Below are positions 37,609 to 46,521 of a DNA stretch of 64,000 nt, one piece after another; within the stretch, counting starts at the first letter, position 1, and each line of letters begins with the position of its first letter. The stretch lies in contig LT598468.1 in NCBI GenBank assembly GCA_900074745.1, forward strand, positions 1,302,001-1,366,000, given 5' to 3'. A model generated the notes under the pieces. The model saw nothing but the letters and a program-made list of their open reading frames with translations. It did no database searches and had not been told where the DNA came from. Position numbers and translations under genes: made by a program. The DNA is from Lachancea mirantina (Eukaryota > Ascomycota > Saccharomycetes > Saccharomycetales > Saccharomycetaceae).

Positions 37609-39027
37609 TTAATAATCTTCATATCCAAACCTGTCCGGTAAAATCAATGGAGCGACGACAGTCCATCCATACAAGACGTAGCAAAACCAAGCGCTAACAA
37701 TCTTGACCCAAGAGTAAAAGTAAGTTCTTCCTACAGGAATGAAATAGCCAACATCATCTTGGGTGACGTTGATGGTCAATAAAACCGCTATCCATTGTGT
37801 TGCCAAAAAAAAGATGATATGGAAAAGGCTGTAATTGTATCTGGTGGATATCCTTTCATCATCGCTATCAGTGGCTCCTGGAGCAGGTGCAGGTGAACCA
37901 AGCCACGTTGTGTCGTATAGGGCACTTTCTGGCAGGGAACCTTCTTCAACTGCTTGTCTGATAGCTTCTAACCTCAATTGAGATCGTGTTTGTCCGATAC
38001 CATCGTAATCAATTTGATCATCGCCATCAAGGTAAATTGCTTGATTATTTGAAGCAAACGCAGAATTGGCAGCCGCTCTAGTAGTAGTATAAGCAATGGC
38101 AATAAATGTGAAAAGGGAACCCAGAATTACGCTTGCTTTGCGAGTGCCAGCAGATCTGATCAACGGATTACATTGGCGTTCGTCTGGTTCTGAGGCAAGT
38201 GCACTCATAGTGAGATAAGTGCAATAAGCTGCCACCATGCTACTTTGAGCCAACCCACTCTTTGAATTTGCCTCTTGTATTCTTGGATGCACAGACATCA
38301 AAGATGTCGCGAGCGTGAGCAATAAGTTAACGGTAACGGCCACTTTATTCATAGTACAATTTTTGGGGCAAAACAAAACATACATTGCAATGGTCATGAT
38401 CAAAGATGCCAGATACATGGCACTCGTTCCTGTGATGAGGAATTTCTGCCAAAAGGAGGAATACTCATCTCCAGCCTCAACATGTTGTATACAAGTTTCA
38501 GCCCATTCATAAGCGAAATCAACGAGAAGTATCAGCCCAATAAGGATGAACAGCACACCGGAAGGAAGAGAAATCCATTTTGACAAGAAAATGTAAAAGC
38601 CGTTCGGAAGCGAGAAAGAGGCCACAACGCTTAATACGTAGAACAGGATCTTGAGTGACCACCAAGAATTTTGGACTTGAGCTCGTTTATCACCTGTAGA
38701 CTTGACGCCAACCAACAAACCTGCCAACAGAATATGCATCATGCCCAGAGCGAAGTTAAGTCTGTAAACGGTGAAAAACCCGCATTCCCCGGTTAGTGTA
38801 CATGTTTTCTTGGGCCATAGAAAGGACTTATTAGTAGACATAGACAGCCATGACACCAGTGAGTTCAAAAGCAACCAAATTGCGTAGCTTAATCTGGTTG
38901 TTAATGATGACGAATTCCGCGTAAGAGATTGGAAAGCTTGGGAAATAACGGTTGATGATAATGACCCAAAGAAAGAGGCCAGGAACGTACCTGCGGCGGT
39001 TACCGGTAACGATATGATTGCCCCCAT
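37609..39027 (-). CDS. TMS1: Tms1, serine incorporator (SERINC/TDE1) family membrane protein
   Basis: Vacuolar multispanning membrane protein of 472 aa (S. cerevisiae 473) of the SERINC family, whose transport role in yeast is not settled. About ten hydrophobic segments are visible. Family motifs include 'GECGFFTVYRLNFALG', 'QNSWWSLKI', 'DFAYEWAETC', 'VYCTYL'-like 'AAYCTYLTMSALASEP' and the C-terminal 'NVTQDDVGYFIPVGRTYF'. The open frame extends nine codons upstream from GTG; the ATG at 39027 matches the conserved MGAIISLPV start. It converges with DMC1 (50 bp apart). In S. cerevisiae, YDR105C sits beside SPO71. Confidence 0.97.
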   Translation of the reverse strand: MGAIISLPVTAAGTFLASFFGSLSSTVISQAFQSLTRNSSSLTTRLSYAIWLLLNSLVSWLSMSTNKSFLWPKKTCTLTGECGFFTVYRLNFALGMMHILLAGLLVGVKSTGDKRAQVQNSWWSLKILFYVLSVVASFSLPNGFYIFLSKWISLPSGVLFILIGLILLVDFAYEWAETCIQHVEAGDEYSSFWQKFLITGTSAMYLASLIMTIAMYVLFCPKNCTMNKVAVTVNLLLTLATSLMSVHPRIQEANSKSGLAQSSMVAAYCTYLTMSALASEPDERQCNPLIRSAGTRKASVILGSLFTFIAIAYTTTRAAANSAFASNNQAIYLDGDDQIDYDGIGQTRSQLRLEAIRQAVEEGSLPESALYDTTWLGSPAPAPGATDSDDERISTRYNYSLFHIIFFLATQWIAVLLTINVTQDDVGYFIPVGRTYFYSWVKIVSAWFCYVLYGWTVVAPLILPDRFGYEDY

Positions 39028-39581
39028 ACTAGGATCGAGTCTAAAGTTAACCACAGATACGTGAGGAGAATGATCGGTTCAATTGCAGCTACTTTTTTCT
39101 GAATTGCAGATCTACAAGTTGGGATGTCAGTCACCTGCTCTAATTATGTGAAAACGACAGAATGAAATACAAATAGAGCACTTTGAGAAAAGCCTCCGTT
39201 AGAAGGACGCTTATTCTGCCGTCAAGGATGCCTGAATTTAATATCCCTTCTTGAATTTACCTGAAATAAGCTAAGCTTATTTATGAAGGGATGTTATTTA
39301 CTGAAAGTCTATTCTTCAAAACGATAGCTACTATATAATGCTAGAGACCATTCTCTGCTGATATTAGGTAATTTGTTTGCTGAAGTCCTTTAAGCTTTTC
39401 CAAAAAATGCTCTGTGATGAGTTGGGACTTGGTGAGCATGGCAATAGCGACAGTGTAACTTGAAATATTAAGCTGCATTTCAGATTAACTTTGGATTGGA
39501 CTCCAGATTGGTAAGCTCTCTACTTAATCAAGTATGGAACGTCTATAAGTGGCTCCCAAAGCTGACAAAACTTCTTTTGTT
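39028..39581. other. TMS1-ISC10 intergenic region
   Basis: 554 bp between two minus-strand genes, AT-rich. No gene or RNA is recognised. In S. cerevisiae the TMS1 upstream neighbour is ARP10, which is not present here. Confidence 0.5.
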
Positions 39582-40397
39582 TTACAAGTGTACGTCTAGG
39601 TCCATTTCAGAATCGGTACCTTGATAAATCCATGCTCGCTCAGAATCAAAACTAGACCATGGGAGTAGCGAAAATGCATCATACTGATCCTTAAGATGGA
39701 AAAAACCAGTGCGATCAACGCCCAAAGTGTAGTACAGCACCCAATCAAACCATTGAGTCAGGTCTTGTCTTTCTTGAAGTTCAAGCTTTCTGTAGAATAC
39801 GGGCTCCCTCTTGTACACGACTCGTCCAATTTCTTGCCCTATTATGGCAATACAAATACCCTCGTAATCGTCAGGTTCCAGAGCTCTGTCATGGCGAGCT
39901 GAATCGAAAAAGGGGGCTGACCTGAAGTTTGTGGGAGGATTACGGCGCAGCGAAGACAGATCTAGTTTTTCTGCTGGAGGAAGCAGCTGCAAGGATCTGA
40001 TGGTCGAAACAGGTACAAAAGGATGAGCCCTTGAAGGCCGAAGAGGTGTAGATTCCACAGCAAATTCGTCACTAATTCGAGCTTTAAGATCAAATGTGTT
40101 CAAAAGTCTTGTACTTCGCATCATCCTTTCATTTAAGTCGTTAAGCAGGTTAAAAGTTTCCTCACCGAGAGGTTCAGGACCATGCTTCATCCTAGCCCTC
40201 ACGGGACGTAGAGGCCTTATAGAGTTTGGATGCAAAGGCTGTAATTCCAGCGCCGGAGTTCCATGCGGCAGGATCTTCCGTTTGCCCCATTTCGGGCCCA
40301 AGAAACTCGATACATGTTTCCTTTCTGTGCTCGAGATGCCCACATTTTCGTCGATCTCAGCGACATGGATCGAGCCAGAAACATTAGAGTGCAACAT
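39582..40397 (-). CDS. ISC10: Isc10-like protein (sporulation)
   Basis: Predicted protein of 271 aa (S. cerevisiae Isc10 267 aa), rich in Arg, Pro and Leu in its first half, without transmembrane segments or a domain I can name. Isc10 is a meiosis-specific protein needed for spore formation. The assignment depends largely on length and position: it lies on the same strand as, and directly downstream of, SLO1 and near DMC1, exactly the YER179W-YER180C-YER180C-A arrangement. The C-terminal half, with 'GQEIGRVVYKREP', 'DLTQWFDWVLYYTLG' and 'FSLLPWSSFDSERAW', looks folded. The frame is open 36 codons further upstream from TTG; the ATG at 40397 is chosen. Confidence 0.75.
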   Translation of the reverse strand: MLHSNVSGSIHVAEIDENVGISSTERKHVSSFLGPKWGKRKILPHGTPALELQPLHPNSIRPLRPVRARMKHGPEPLGEETFNLLNDLNERMMRSTRLLNTFDLKARISDEFAVESTPLRPSRAHPFVPVSTIRSLQLLPPAEKLDLSSLRRNPPTNFRSAPFFDSARHDRALEPDDYEGICIAIIGQEIGRVVYKREPVFYRKLELQERQDLTQWFDWVLYYTLGVDRTGFFHLKDQYDAFSLLPWSSFDSERAWIYQGTDSEMDLDVHL

Positions 40398-40602
40398 TGA
40401 ACAACGACTTGATTGATTAGTTGATTTGGCATGTGTTCGAAATGTAAAAGAAGCGCACAAATAGCATAAATGGAACTCTTTCTTCGTTTGTCGCAAATAC
40501 GACAAGTAACGACAGGAAAATCAGCTTGGGGTACAAGTTTTTTCCAAGTTCCTTGAATTTGCAAAGATGGCTAAACCACAATAAGTCAGCCAAGTCTCAG
40601 GT

Positions 40603-40866
40603 TTATCTTTCAGTAACGTCTCCCGATGACATGAAGTTTTCCACATATTCTTGTAAATATCGGTTTTCCTGGGCCAATTGTTCGCAGGTTTTCTTTTGTT
40701 CAATAGATTTCGACAAAATAAGCTCTAAAGTGTCTCGCAATAGGTTGGTTTCCTTCAAAAGGGCTTCTCTGTCGTGGTAACGATCACTAGAGTCAATAGG
40801 TTGACCATTGGAAACGGTGTCGTTTTGGATTTCCTCCATAGGTTTGCTCTCGCCGTCGCCACTCAT
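40603..40866 (-). CDS. SLO1: Slo1, SCOC-like short coiled-coil protein
   Basis: 87-aa coiled-coil protein (S. cerevisiae Slo1 85 aa), homologue of the human ARL-binding protein SCOC; the yeast protein interacts with the Golgi GTPase Arl3. Residues 33-80 form a heptad pattern 'REALLKETNLLRDTLELIL', ending in the family signature 'LAQENRYLQEYVENFM'. The N-terminus is acidic and disordered. ATG at 40866. It lies about 205 bp before ISC10 on the same strand and about 150 bp from a tRNA-Ile gene. Confidence 0.88.
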   Translation of the reverse strand: MSGDGESKPMEEIQNDTVSNGQPIDSSDRYHDREALLKETNLLRDTLELILSKSIEQKKTCEQLAQENRYLQEYVENFMSSGDVTER

Positions 40867-41018
40867 AAAAACGCTGGTAGAAGCCGTGGAAAGGTTTGTC
40901 AGAGACCTAAAAGGCTGTAGATAAATGGGAACAGACTTTGTCTAGTAGCAGTGACAAAATTCGTCAGCTTTTTGTAGCACACATTTGACACCCAGTAAGT
41001 ATTTTGGAAAAAAAATCA

Positions 41019-41092
41019 TGGTCTCTAGCGGGATCGAACCGCTGATCCCCGCGTTATTAGCACGGTGCCTTAACCAACTGGGCCAAGAGACC
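41019..41092 (-). tRNA. tRNA-Ile (anticodon AAT)
   Basis: A 74-nt cloverleaf on the minus strand, essentially identical to S. cerevisiae tRNA-Ile(AAT). The acceptor is GGTCTCT/AGAGACC with an A discriminator. The D-arm has 'GGCCCAGTTGGTTAAGGC', the anticodon loop CTAATAA carries AAT (rc at 41056-41058), and the T-arm has GGTTCGATCCC. No intron. A run of nine A's at 41008-41016 on the plus strand is the terminator. The gene marks the point where the S. cerevisiae counterpart track changes from chromosome V to XII. Confidence 0.97.
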
Positions 41093-41753
41093 TAATATGT
41101 TGAGAGAGTGTTAATGAAATGTGATGTCGGACGAGTGAAATCATAGCCCCTGAGGCACGAAGTGCTGGGATTGAATCATCATCATATGACTCTATACACC
41201 TTATGGAAAAGTATTCAGTTAGTAGTGTTACTTTCCTTCCAGTGCCCTAATATCCTAATGAATAGTTTTTATTTTGTATATTTTCAAATGACCGCGCCTA
41301 ATAGATGCTCTTGTCATTGCTATTCCTTAATATTCGACGAAGCTTAAAATAGCTACTGGTCTGAATACAAAAAGGAACATCGAATTACCAGCCATGCTCC
41401 GTAAATATTCGGGAAAATTCAGAAGCTCTATCTTTGGTTCTACTTACCATTAAACTTTAATCTTTTTCCAACAGACGGTTTTTGACATATAAAAGTGTTG
41501 ATTCGTTTCTTCAATAATTCACATGAAAAGAACTGGGAATGGAAGCACCAGCGTAACTCTTGTCAATTTCACGCAAGTCAAGAAATAACAGTCCATGGAG
41601 CAATTTCACTTATTCTCTACAAAACTCTCACAATTTTGGGCACCTGACCTGGTGAAATAATCCTTGAGACGGTAAATAATGGCCAAAACTGAACAGAGAG
41701 CTCCGTCTCTGAGAACGCCAACATTGGATGAACCGAAACTCTCAATTTATTTT
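41093..41753. other. tRNA-Ile to EMP70 intergenic region
   Basis: 661 bp downstream of EMP70. No gene is seen; ARP10 (about 850 bp in S. cerevisiae), expected between TMS1 and TMN2/EMP70, could not fit as an intact frame and I find no fragment of it. Confidence 0.5.
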
Positions 41754-43841
41754 CTAATCGACTTTAATCGAACTGTAGATCTTGCGAACGAAGAACAGAC
41801 TGCTCAAAAAACCAATAGATCCAGTTATCAGACAGCACAAAATCGAGATGACCAGCGAATAACCGACATACAAAACAATTGTTGTGAGCCCACCAAGTCT
41901 GAATCTTGTGAACAGAATCGAATGCACAAACACATAGGTCGCGCAACCGGCACCACCGATCCAGAAGCCGCGCCATTGCCATTGCCAATTTTCCATGCAT
42001 AGGGAATGATAGGTAAGCAAGACGGTAACGAGGGAAGTGGTAAGTGTGAGTAGTGTAATGGACACGAAAAGAAATCCAAACATGTAGAAAATCTTGTTAA
42101 ACCATAAACTGGAGTAAATGAAGTAGAGTTCGACTGCAATAGAACCGAAAGGAAACAAGCCAGCGATGAAAGCAGCGGGAACTGTTTTCAAATACCAAGG
42201 CTGGAAGGGTATCTGCCTTGCAATTTGATTGGTTTTGACCGGGTGTTCGTCCCAGCGACATTTCTTGCGGGCTACGAAAGAACCAGCTAGGGAAAGTGGG
42301 ATTGAAAACAGGATCCAGAGTGCGACAATCGCACACATTGTCCCAAACGGAATAGCGCCCGACGAATGCACGAAAATAAGAAAGAAATTGAGTGCGAGCA
42401 TGCATCCGAAAAGGGAACCGGGAACCAAGATAGGTGTCAAGATCATATTTACCTTCCATAGTTGACCCCCGAAAAATTTGTAGGTCGCCATTGAAGTGAA
42501 GGACCCAAAAAACCCAAACAGGGAGTATAAAATGAACATAACAGTCGTCAAAGAACCGCGGAACGAGGGAGATAGTAGTCCAAAGGCTGCAAAGAGAACG
42601 GTGACCGCAGCCATGGAAAAGAGCTGAGCACCGGATCCCACCAGTACCGAAAGTAATAACGCCTTCCGTGGAGAACGGAATACGTCACCATGAATCAATT
42701 TCCAGCCCGTTTCCTCTTGAAAGTCGTCGTCAAGGTTGAATGAGTTATATCTGGAAAGGTCTTCCTTCAAGGTGCGCAACAAACTATGCACAACGACGGA
42801 CGACAACAGGATCACCACAATAGAAAAGTTGATAAGCGAGAACCACTGCACTTTTGGATCGTAAACATGCAAGTAGTTGTCCCAGCGAGTGGCCCAAACA
42901 TTGTCGGAAGCTGTGAACTTGACGCTGTAAGTGAACTGAACTTTGTTATCCTCCGTTTCTGAGAGTGATAGCAATTCGCCAGTGGCGGCACATTGAGAGG
43001 CGTCCTCACGTTTTATGGAGGCAGGATTAACTGTAACGCCTACAACGCGGTAGTCATTGTTACCTCTGTCGTGGTACTCAATAAGGATGTCAAAATGGTT
43101 GGCAAAATATGGTACTTCGAGATTCTTGACAACTTCGGACTTGTCGGTAACTTTTCTCCGCTTTTGAAGAGCCACTTTATCCCGCTTCGATACACCATAG
43201 CCATCGTCCAACTCTAGATAGTCGCTTTCAGCCACGGGTTTGGTTCCGGATGACGACAACGACTCCGTCGATGACGACCCTGCTGACGCTTGGTTACCCC
43301 CGTTGAAGGTAGCACCGTCCGAATCAACATATCCTAGCTCGAAACCTTGACTGTAAAACACTTCTTTCGTGCGCTCATCTCTGACTTGTCTCGCGGCTGG
43401 CAATCCGTCCACAAGCCAGTTTTGAAAAAACCCGTTTTTGATCAGCTTGTTAATAAATTTTGCGTCTTCTGCGGGTATTGTCTGCTCACATAGAGCCACA
43501 CACTCTTTGTCTTCTAACATATTCAGCTCAAAAGGTGAATTGTAGATCCGATCTCCAAAAATAATGGAACCGAGAGATTCGGGTTGTTTTTCCACTGTTT
43601 CCGGGCGACAAAAGTGCAATTTTTCGTAGTAATAATCGTAAGAATATAGAAACGATTCCTTGTCGCCTAAGTCGTGCCCTTCGTCATCTGTGTGTTGGAA
43701 ATACATCGACGGCGTCAGATGGTTCACAAGTAGCGGAATAGAGTCTCCAGCATGGTACGTAGTTGGTGCAATTCCCGGTAGATAGAAAGCCTGGGTACCC
43801 ACCACAACCCAAAACAAAGCAAGAAAAACAGACGCGATCAT
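41754..43841 (-). CDS. EMP70: Emp70/Tmn2, TM9 (nonaspanin) endosomal membrane protein
   Basis: Nonaspanin of 695 aa (S. cerevisiae Emp70 667, Tmn2 672), with roles in Golgi-endosome traffic, adhesion and copper homeostasis. A signal peptide (about residues 1-18, 'VFLALFWVVVGTQA') precedes 'FYLPGIAPTTYHAGD'. The long lumenal domain has a Ser/Thr-rich insert near residue 190 that makes the protein slightly long. Nine C-terminal membrane segments follow, with 'GWKLIHGDVFRSPRK' after the first. The tail ends KIYSSIKVD, the family's COPI-binding Golgi retention signal. It is the single ancestor of EMP70 (YLR083C) and TMN2 (YDR107C), next to genes of both tracks. Start is the ATG at 43841. Confidence 0.96.
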   Translation of the reverse strand: MIASVFLALFWVVVGTQAFYLPGIAPTTYHAGDSIPLLVNHLTPSMYFQHTDDEGHDLGDKESFLYSYDYYYEKLHFCRPETVEKQPESLGSIIFGDRIYNSPFELNMLEDKECVALCEQTIPAEDAKFINKLIKNGFFQNWLVDGLPAARQVRDERTKEVFYSQGFELGYVDSDGATFNGGNQASAGSSSTESLSSSGTKPVAESDYLELDDGYGVSKRDKVALQKRRKVTDKSEVVKNLEVPYFANHFDILIEYHDRGNNDYRVVGVTVNPASIKREDASQCAATGELLSLSETEDNKVQFTYSVKFTASDNVWATRWDNYLHVYDPKVQWFSLINFSIVVILLSSVVVHSLLRTLKEDLSRYNSFNLDDDFQEETGWKLIHGDVFRSPRKALLLSVLVGSGAQLFSMAAVTVLFAAFGLLSPSFRGSLTTVMFILYSLFGFFGSFTSMATYKFFGGQLWKVNMILTPILVPGSLFGCMLALNFFLIFVHSSGAIPFGTMCAIVALWILFSIPLSLAGSFVARKKCRWDEHPVKTNQIARQIPFQPWYLKTVPAAFIAGLFPFGSIAVELYFIYSSLWFNKIFYMFGFLFVSITLLTLTTSLVTVLLTYHSLCMENWQWQWRGFWIGGAGCATYVFVHSILFTRFRLGGLTTIVLYVGYSLVISILCCLITGSIGFLSSLFFVRKIYSSIKVD

Positions 43842-44370
43842 TGCTTCGCCTTCAGGTCCCTGGAGTTCCTTCTGTAATTAACTAAGCGCTGCGTGATAAA
43901 ACTGTGAACTCTGTTTATAACCTGGAATTCAATACTGAGCTTTGATGCCGAAATCTATTGTTTCGACTTTGTCGTTTGGAACGGAAGCTCAAAATTGGCG
44001 CGTTTCTCAAGCCGAATAAAATACTAATGATAAATTAGAACAGACTGTCAAGACGCCATATATCAAGCAGGTATAAATGAGTCGCTTTCCAGAGCTCTGG
44101 AAAACTTTTTTATACATATTTCTTGGTCAAATGTTTCATAGCATTTGGGGAGAATCGAACTTAGGATTGACAGTGCAGTGTCTTTATACGAAATTAGAGT
44201 TGGTAGTCAACTCGACCATGAAGGGTCCAATGTAAATGTCACTAATGGGCTTTAAAAACGACGCGACGCATGATGACTTGGGTTTTTCAGACCATCGGTA
44301 AATCATAACGATGAGAAACTGCTAACTTGGACCAGCCACATCATCACATCTCAAGTTGCCCGCAAGATCA
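43842..44370. other. EMP70-TRS85 divergent intergenic region
   Basis: 529 bp shared promoter. A stretch at 44145-44225 faintly resembles the 3' half of a tRNA on the minus strand (GTTCGAT within a T-loop-like context), but the stems do not pair, so no tRNA is called. Confidence 0.4.
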
Positions 44371-46473
44371 ATGTCACTTTCGTATGAGAAATACATGAAT
44401 CTGGTGTACAATTTGAACTATATCAATGAGCCGGTGCCGAAGGAAATAGCCCGAAAGATTGTGTCTAATGCGGTGTCACCTGTGGTTACAGTTACTTCTA
44501 CAAATACCCTCGACGGTCATATTTACGAGTGTTACAAGCTTGATTCGCTGTATATGCTCTTGCGTTACTTTGGGGACTGCATAACTGATCGAGATCAAAG
44601 TGAGGAACATATAAGACGCTCTGAAACCGGCAGAGTGCGATCAAACAGTGTATTTTTGCGCGACTCTCCTCAGTTTATTAGGTTCACCAGACCTTTACCA
44701 GATTTGATTGGAACACGCAACGAGAATGACCTACTTTTCGATTATCATTCGTTGGAAGTGTTTCTGGCGAATTACCTCGACATGGTTGACGCACACACGA
44801 CTTGGGAAACACCACATTCATTACTGCAGCATTCGACATATCACAAGTTCTTCACCGCTGCTATATCCTCTAATTCATACTTATCTCCATACGAATCGTT
44901 CAACCACCCAGTGGTTTCATTGCTGGCGATCGACGTTGCCAGGGGGGAGAACTACGACGATGCTAGAGATCTGTTGATACATTTCAAAAATTTGCACAAT
45001 AGTACGCCCAATTTCCCTACTTCCATTAACATAAATGACATTTTACCCGTGTTTCTTCTATGCTACGATGAAAACTCGCGCTCCCAGTTCGAGTTGTGCC
45101 AAGCCTTGGTGAAAACCCTCAAGAAGCAATTGTTTGTCGAAAGCATTCTTTTGCCGCTCTGGAAGTACCCTACTGATATTATGAAGTCTCTACACCAACC
45201 CATAATGTCATCCCTCGATGAAAATATGCTTTTGCTAGTACAGGACAATGTTTTCCAATTGCCTTTAGAGCTGATCAACAACATTTACGATAGAGTGGAC
45301 ATACTCACAAACGAGCTTATGGTACCATTTATGAAGAGAAAGATCTCCTTTTGGGACGAAACCATTCTACAGCCTAGAAAATCGATATTTCAAAACTCCA
45401 AACTCTTCCGAAGGCTCATGCCAAGAAACAACATGTCCTCTGGTAATAACAGGCCTGTCACGGTAAATCGTGATGGTGTGTCTTATTTCTCAGCCACCTC
45501 AAACGAGTTTTTATTACGGAAGCTAGCCGACTGGTCATTTATGCTGGGCGACTTCAAAGTGGCCTACGGCACATACGACTTACTGTCTCGAGATTTGGAA
45601 AACCATTTTGAATACCTAGCATCTTGCCTTGAATGGTGTGCGCTCTCGGTCTTGATGGGCGCTCAGAGCATTGTTACCGTTAAAATGATTAAAAATGATA
45701 TCGATCCTCTGATCAATCGAGCTCTGAAGTCTTACGAGTTTTGCGCGTTGAAGGCCAAAGATAAAAAGAAGACGAAAGAACTTGCAAATGCCAACGGCGT
45801 CACAAAGAAGGCCACCCAAGAGACTTATAGTAAACAACAAAAAACTCTCAGCCCACAGAGTGAGCCCGAAAGCGAGGGCCCAACTGCTATCGTTGCTGGT
45901 CAACCCGCACAAAGCTACGAAACACGATGCATGCTACTAGCTGCAGAGCTTTTTTTGAGTTTGAGCGATACCTGGACCGCTACGCCCTATGCCATAAAAT
46001 ATTTGGAAACAATCCTGGATGAGTGTGCTCTAGGCTCCCTGTCGAAAGTCTTGATTTGGGAAAGGCTTGCCTACTGTTATGCCTTAAGAGTAGATCCAAG
46101 AGTGAGTTCACTCAAGGCGCGAGAGATTTTACCAACTAATCCCTCTTTGCAATCGAATGTCGCAGAAGTTCAGCATGTCGATGAGAAGTCCGATTCGTCG
46201 ACTGAAGAATGGGATAGTTCTTATAAGATCAAGTATGACAATATTGCTGCCCAAGGACTGAGCCGGAGGCGAAAATCAGCGCTGTTTGAACTCATTGCAG
46301 CGCGAAAGTGGTCCACTTGTCGCCAGTGGAAAAGAGCATCATGGTGTTTTCAAGATATAGATCAATCCTTCGAAGACTCAACATTTGCATTTAGAGAGGG
46401 CCTCATTATTCAGCGCTTACAGAATCTGATAGAGATACACGAAGGACAAAGCCTGCAAGGAGACGCTAAGTAG
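44371..46473 (+). CDS. TRS85: Trs85 (Gsg1), TRAPPIII-specific subunit
   Basis: Subunit of the TRAPPIII Ypt1 exchange factor, 700 aa (S. cerevisiae 698), needed for autophagy, the Cvt pathway and sporulation. The N-terminus 'SYEKYMNLVYNLNY', 'KEIARKIVSNAVSPVVTVTST' and 'DSLYMLLRYFG' aligns with S. cerevisiae. The later part is alpha-helical, repeat-like ('KLADWSFMLGDFKVAYGTYDLLSRD'). A low-complexity Lys/Gln/Ser/Glu segment is near residues 475-510. Five codons of open frame upstream begin at TTG; the ATG at 44371 is chosen. It converges with RAX2 (48 bp). Matches YDR108W in position. Confidence 0.95.
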   Translation: MSLSYEKYMNLVYNLNYINEPVPKEIARKIVSNAVSPVVTVTSTNTLDGHIYECYKLDSLYMLLRYFGDCITDRDQSEEHIRRSETGRVRSNSVFLRDSPQFIRFTRPLPDLIGTRNENDLLFDYHSLEVFLANYLDMVDAHTTWETPHSLLQHSTYHKFFTAAISSNSYLSPYESFNHPVVSLLAIDVARGENYDDARDLLIHFKNLHNSTPNFPTSININDILPVFLLCYDENSRSQFELCQALVKTLKKQLFVESILLPLWKYPTDIMKSLHQPIMSSLDENMLLLVQDNVFQLPLELINNIYDRVDILTNELMVPFMKRKISFWDETILQPRKSIFQNSKLFRRLMPRNNMSSGNNRPVTVNRDGVSYFSATSNEFLLRKLADWSFMLGDFKVAYGTYDLLSRDLENHFEYLASCLEWCALSVLMGAQSIVTVKMIKNDIDPLINRALKSYEFCALKAKDKKKTKELANANGVTKKATQETYSKQQKTLSPQSEPESEGPTAIVAGQPAQSYETRCMLLAAELFLSLSDTWTATPYAIKYLETILDECALGSLSKVLIWERLAYCYALRVDPRVSSLKAREILPTNPSLQSNVAEVQHVDEKSDSSTEEWDSSYKIKYDNIAAQGLSRRRKSALFELIAARKWSTCRQWKRASWCFQDIDQSFEDSTFAFREGLIIQRLQNLIEIHEGQSLQGDAK

Positions 46474-46521
46474 AGTTCCATTATTATTAATTAAATTGCA
46501 ATCAAGAACACGATATAAAAC

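Noticed and set aside
41679-42002. 107-codon plus-strand frame at the 3' end of EMP70
   Set aside because: Mostly antisense to the conserved EMP70 C-terminus and without family resemblance.
44145-44225. Possible tRNA relic on the minus strand
   Set aside because: A GTTCGAT-like T-loop is present, but neither acceptor nor T stem pairs and no anticodon arm can be drawn.
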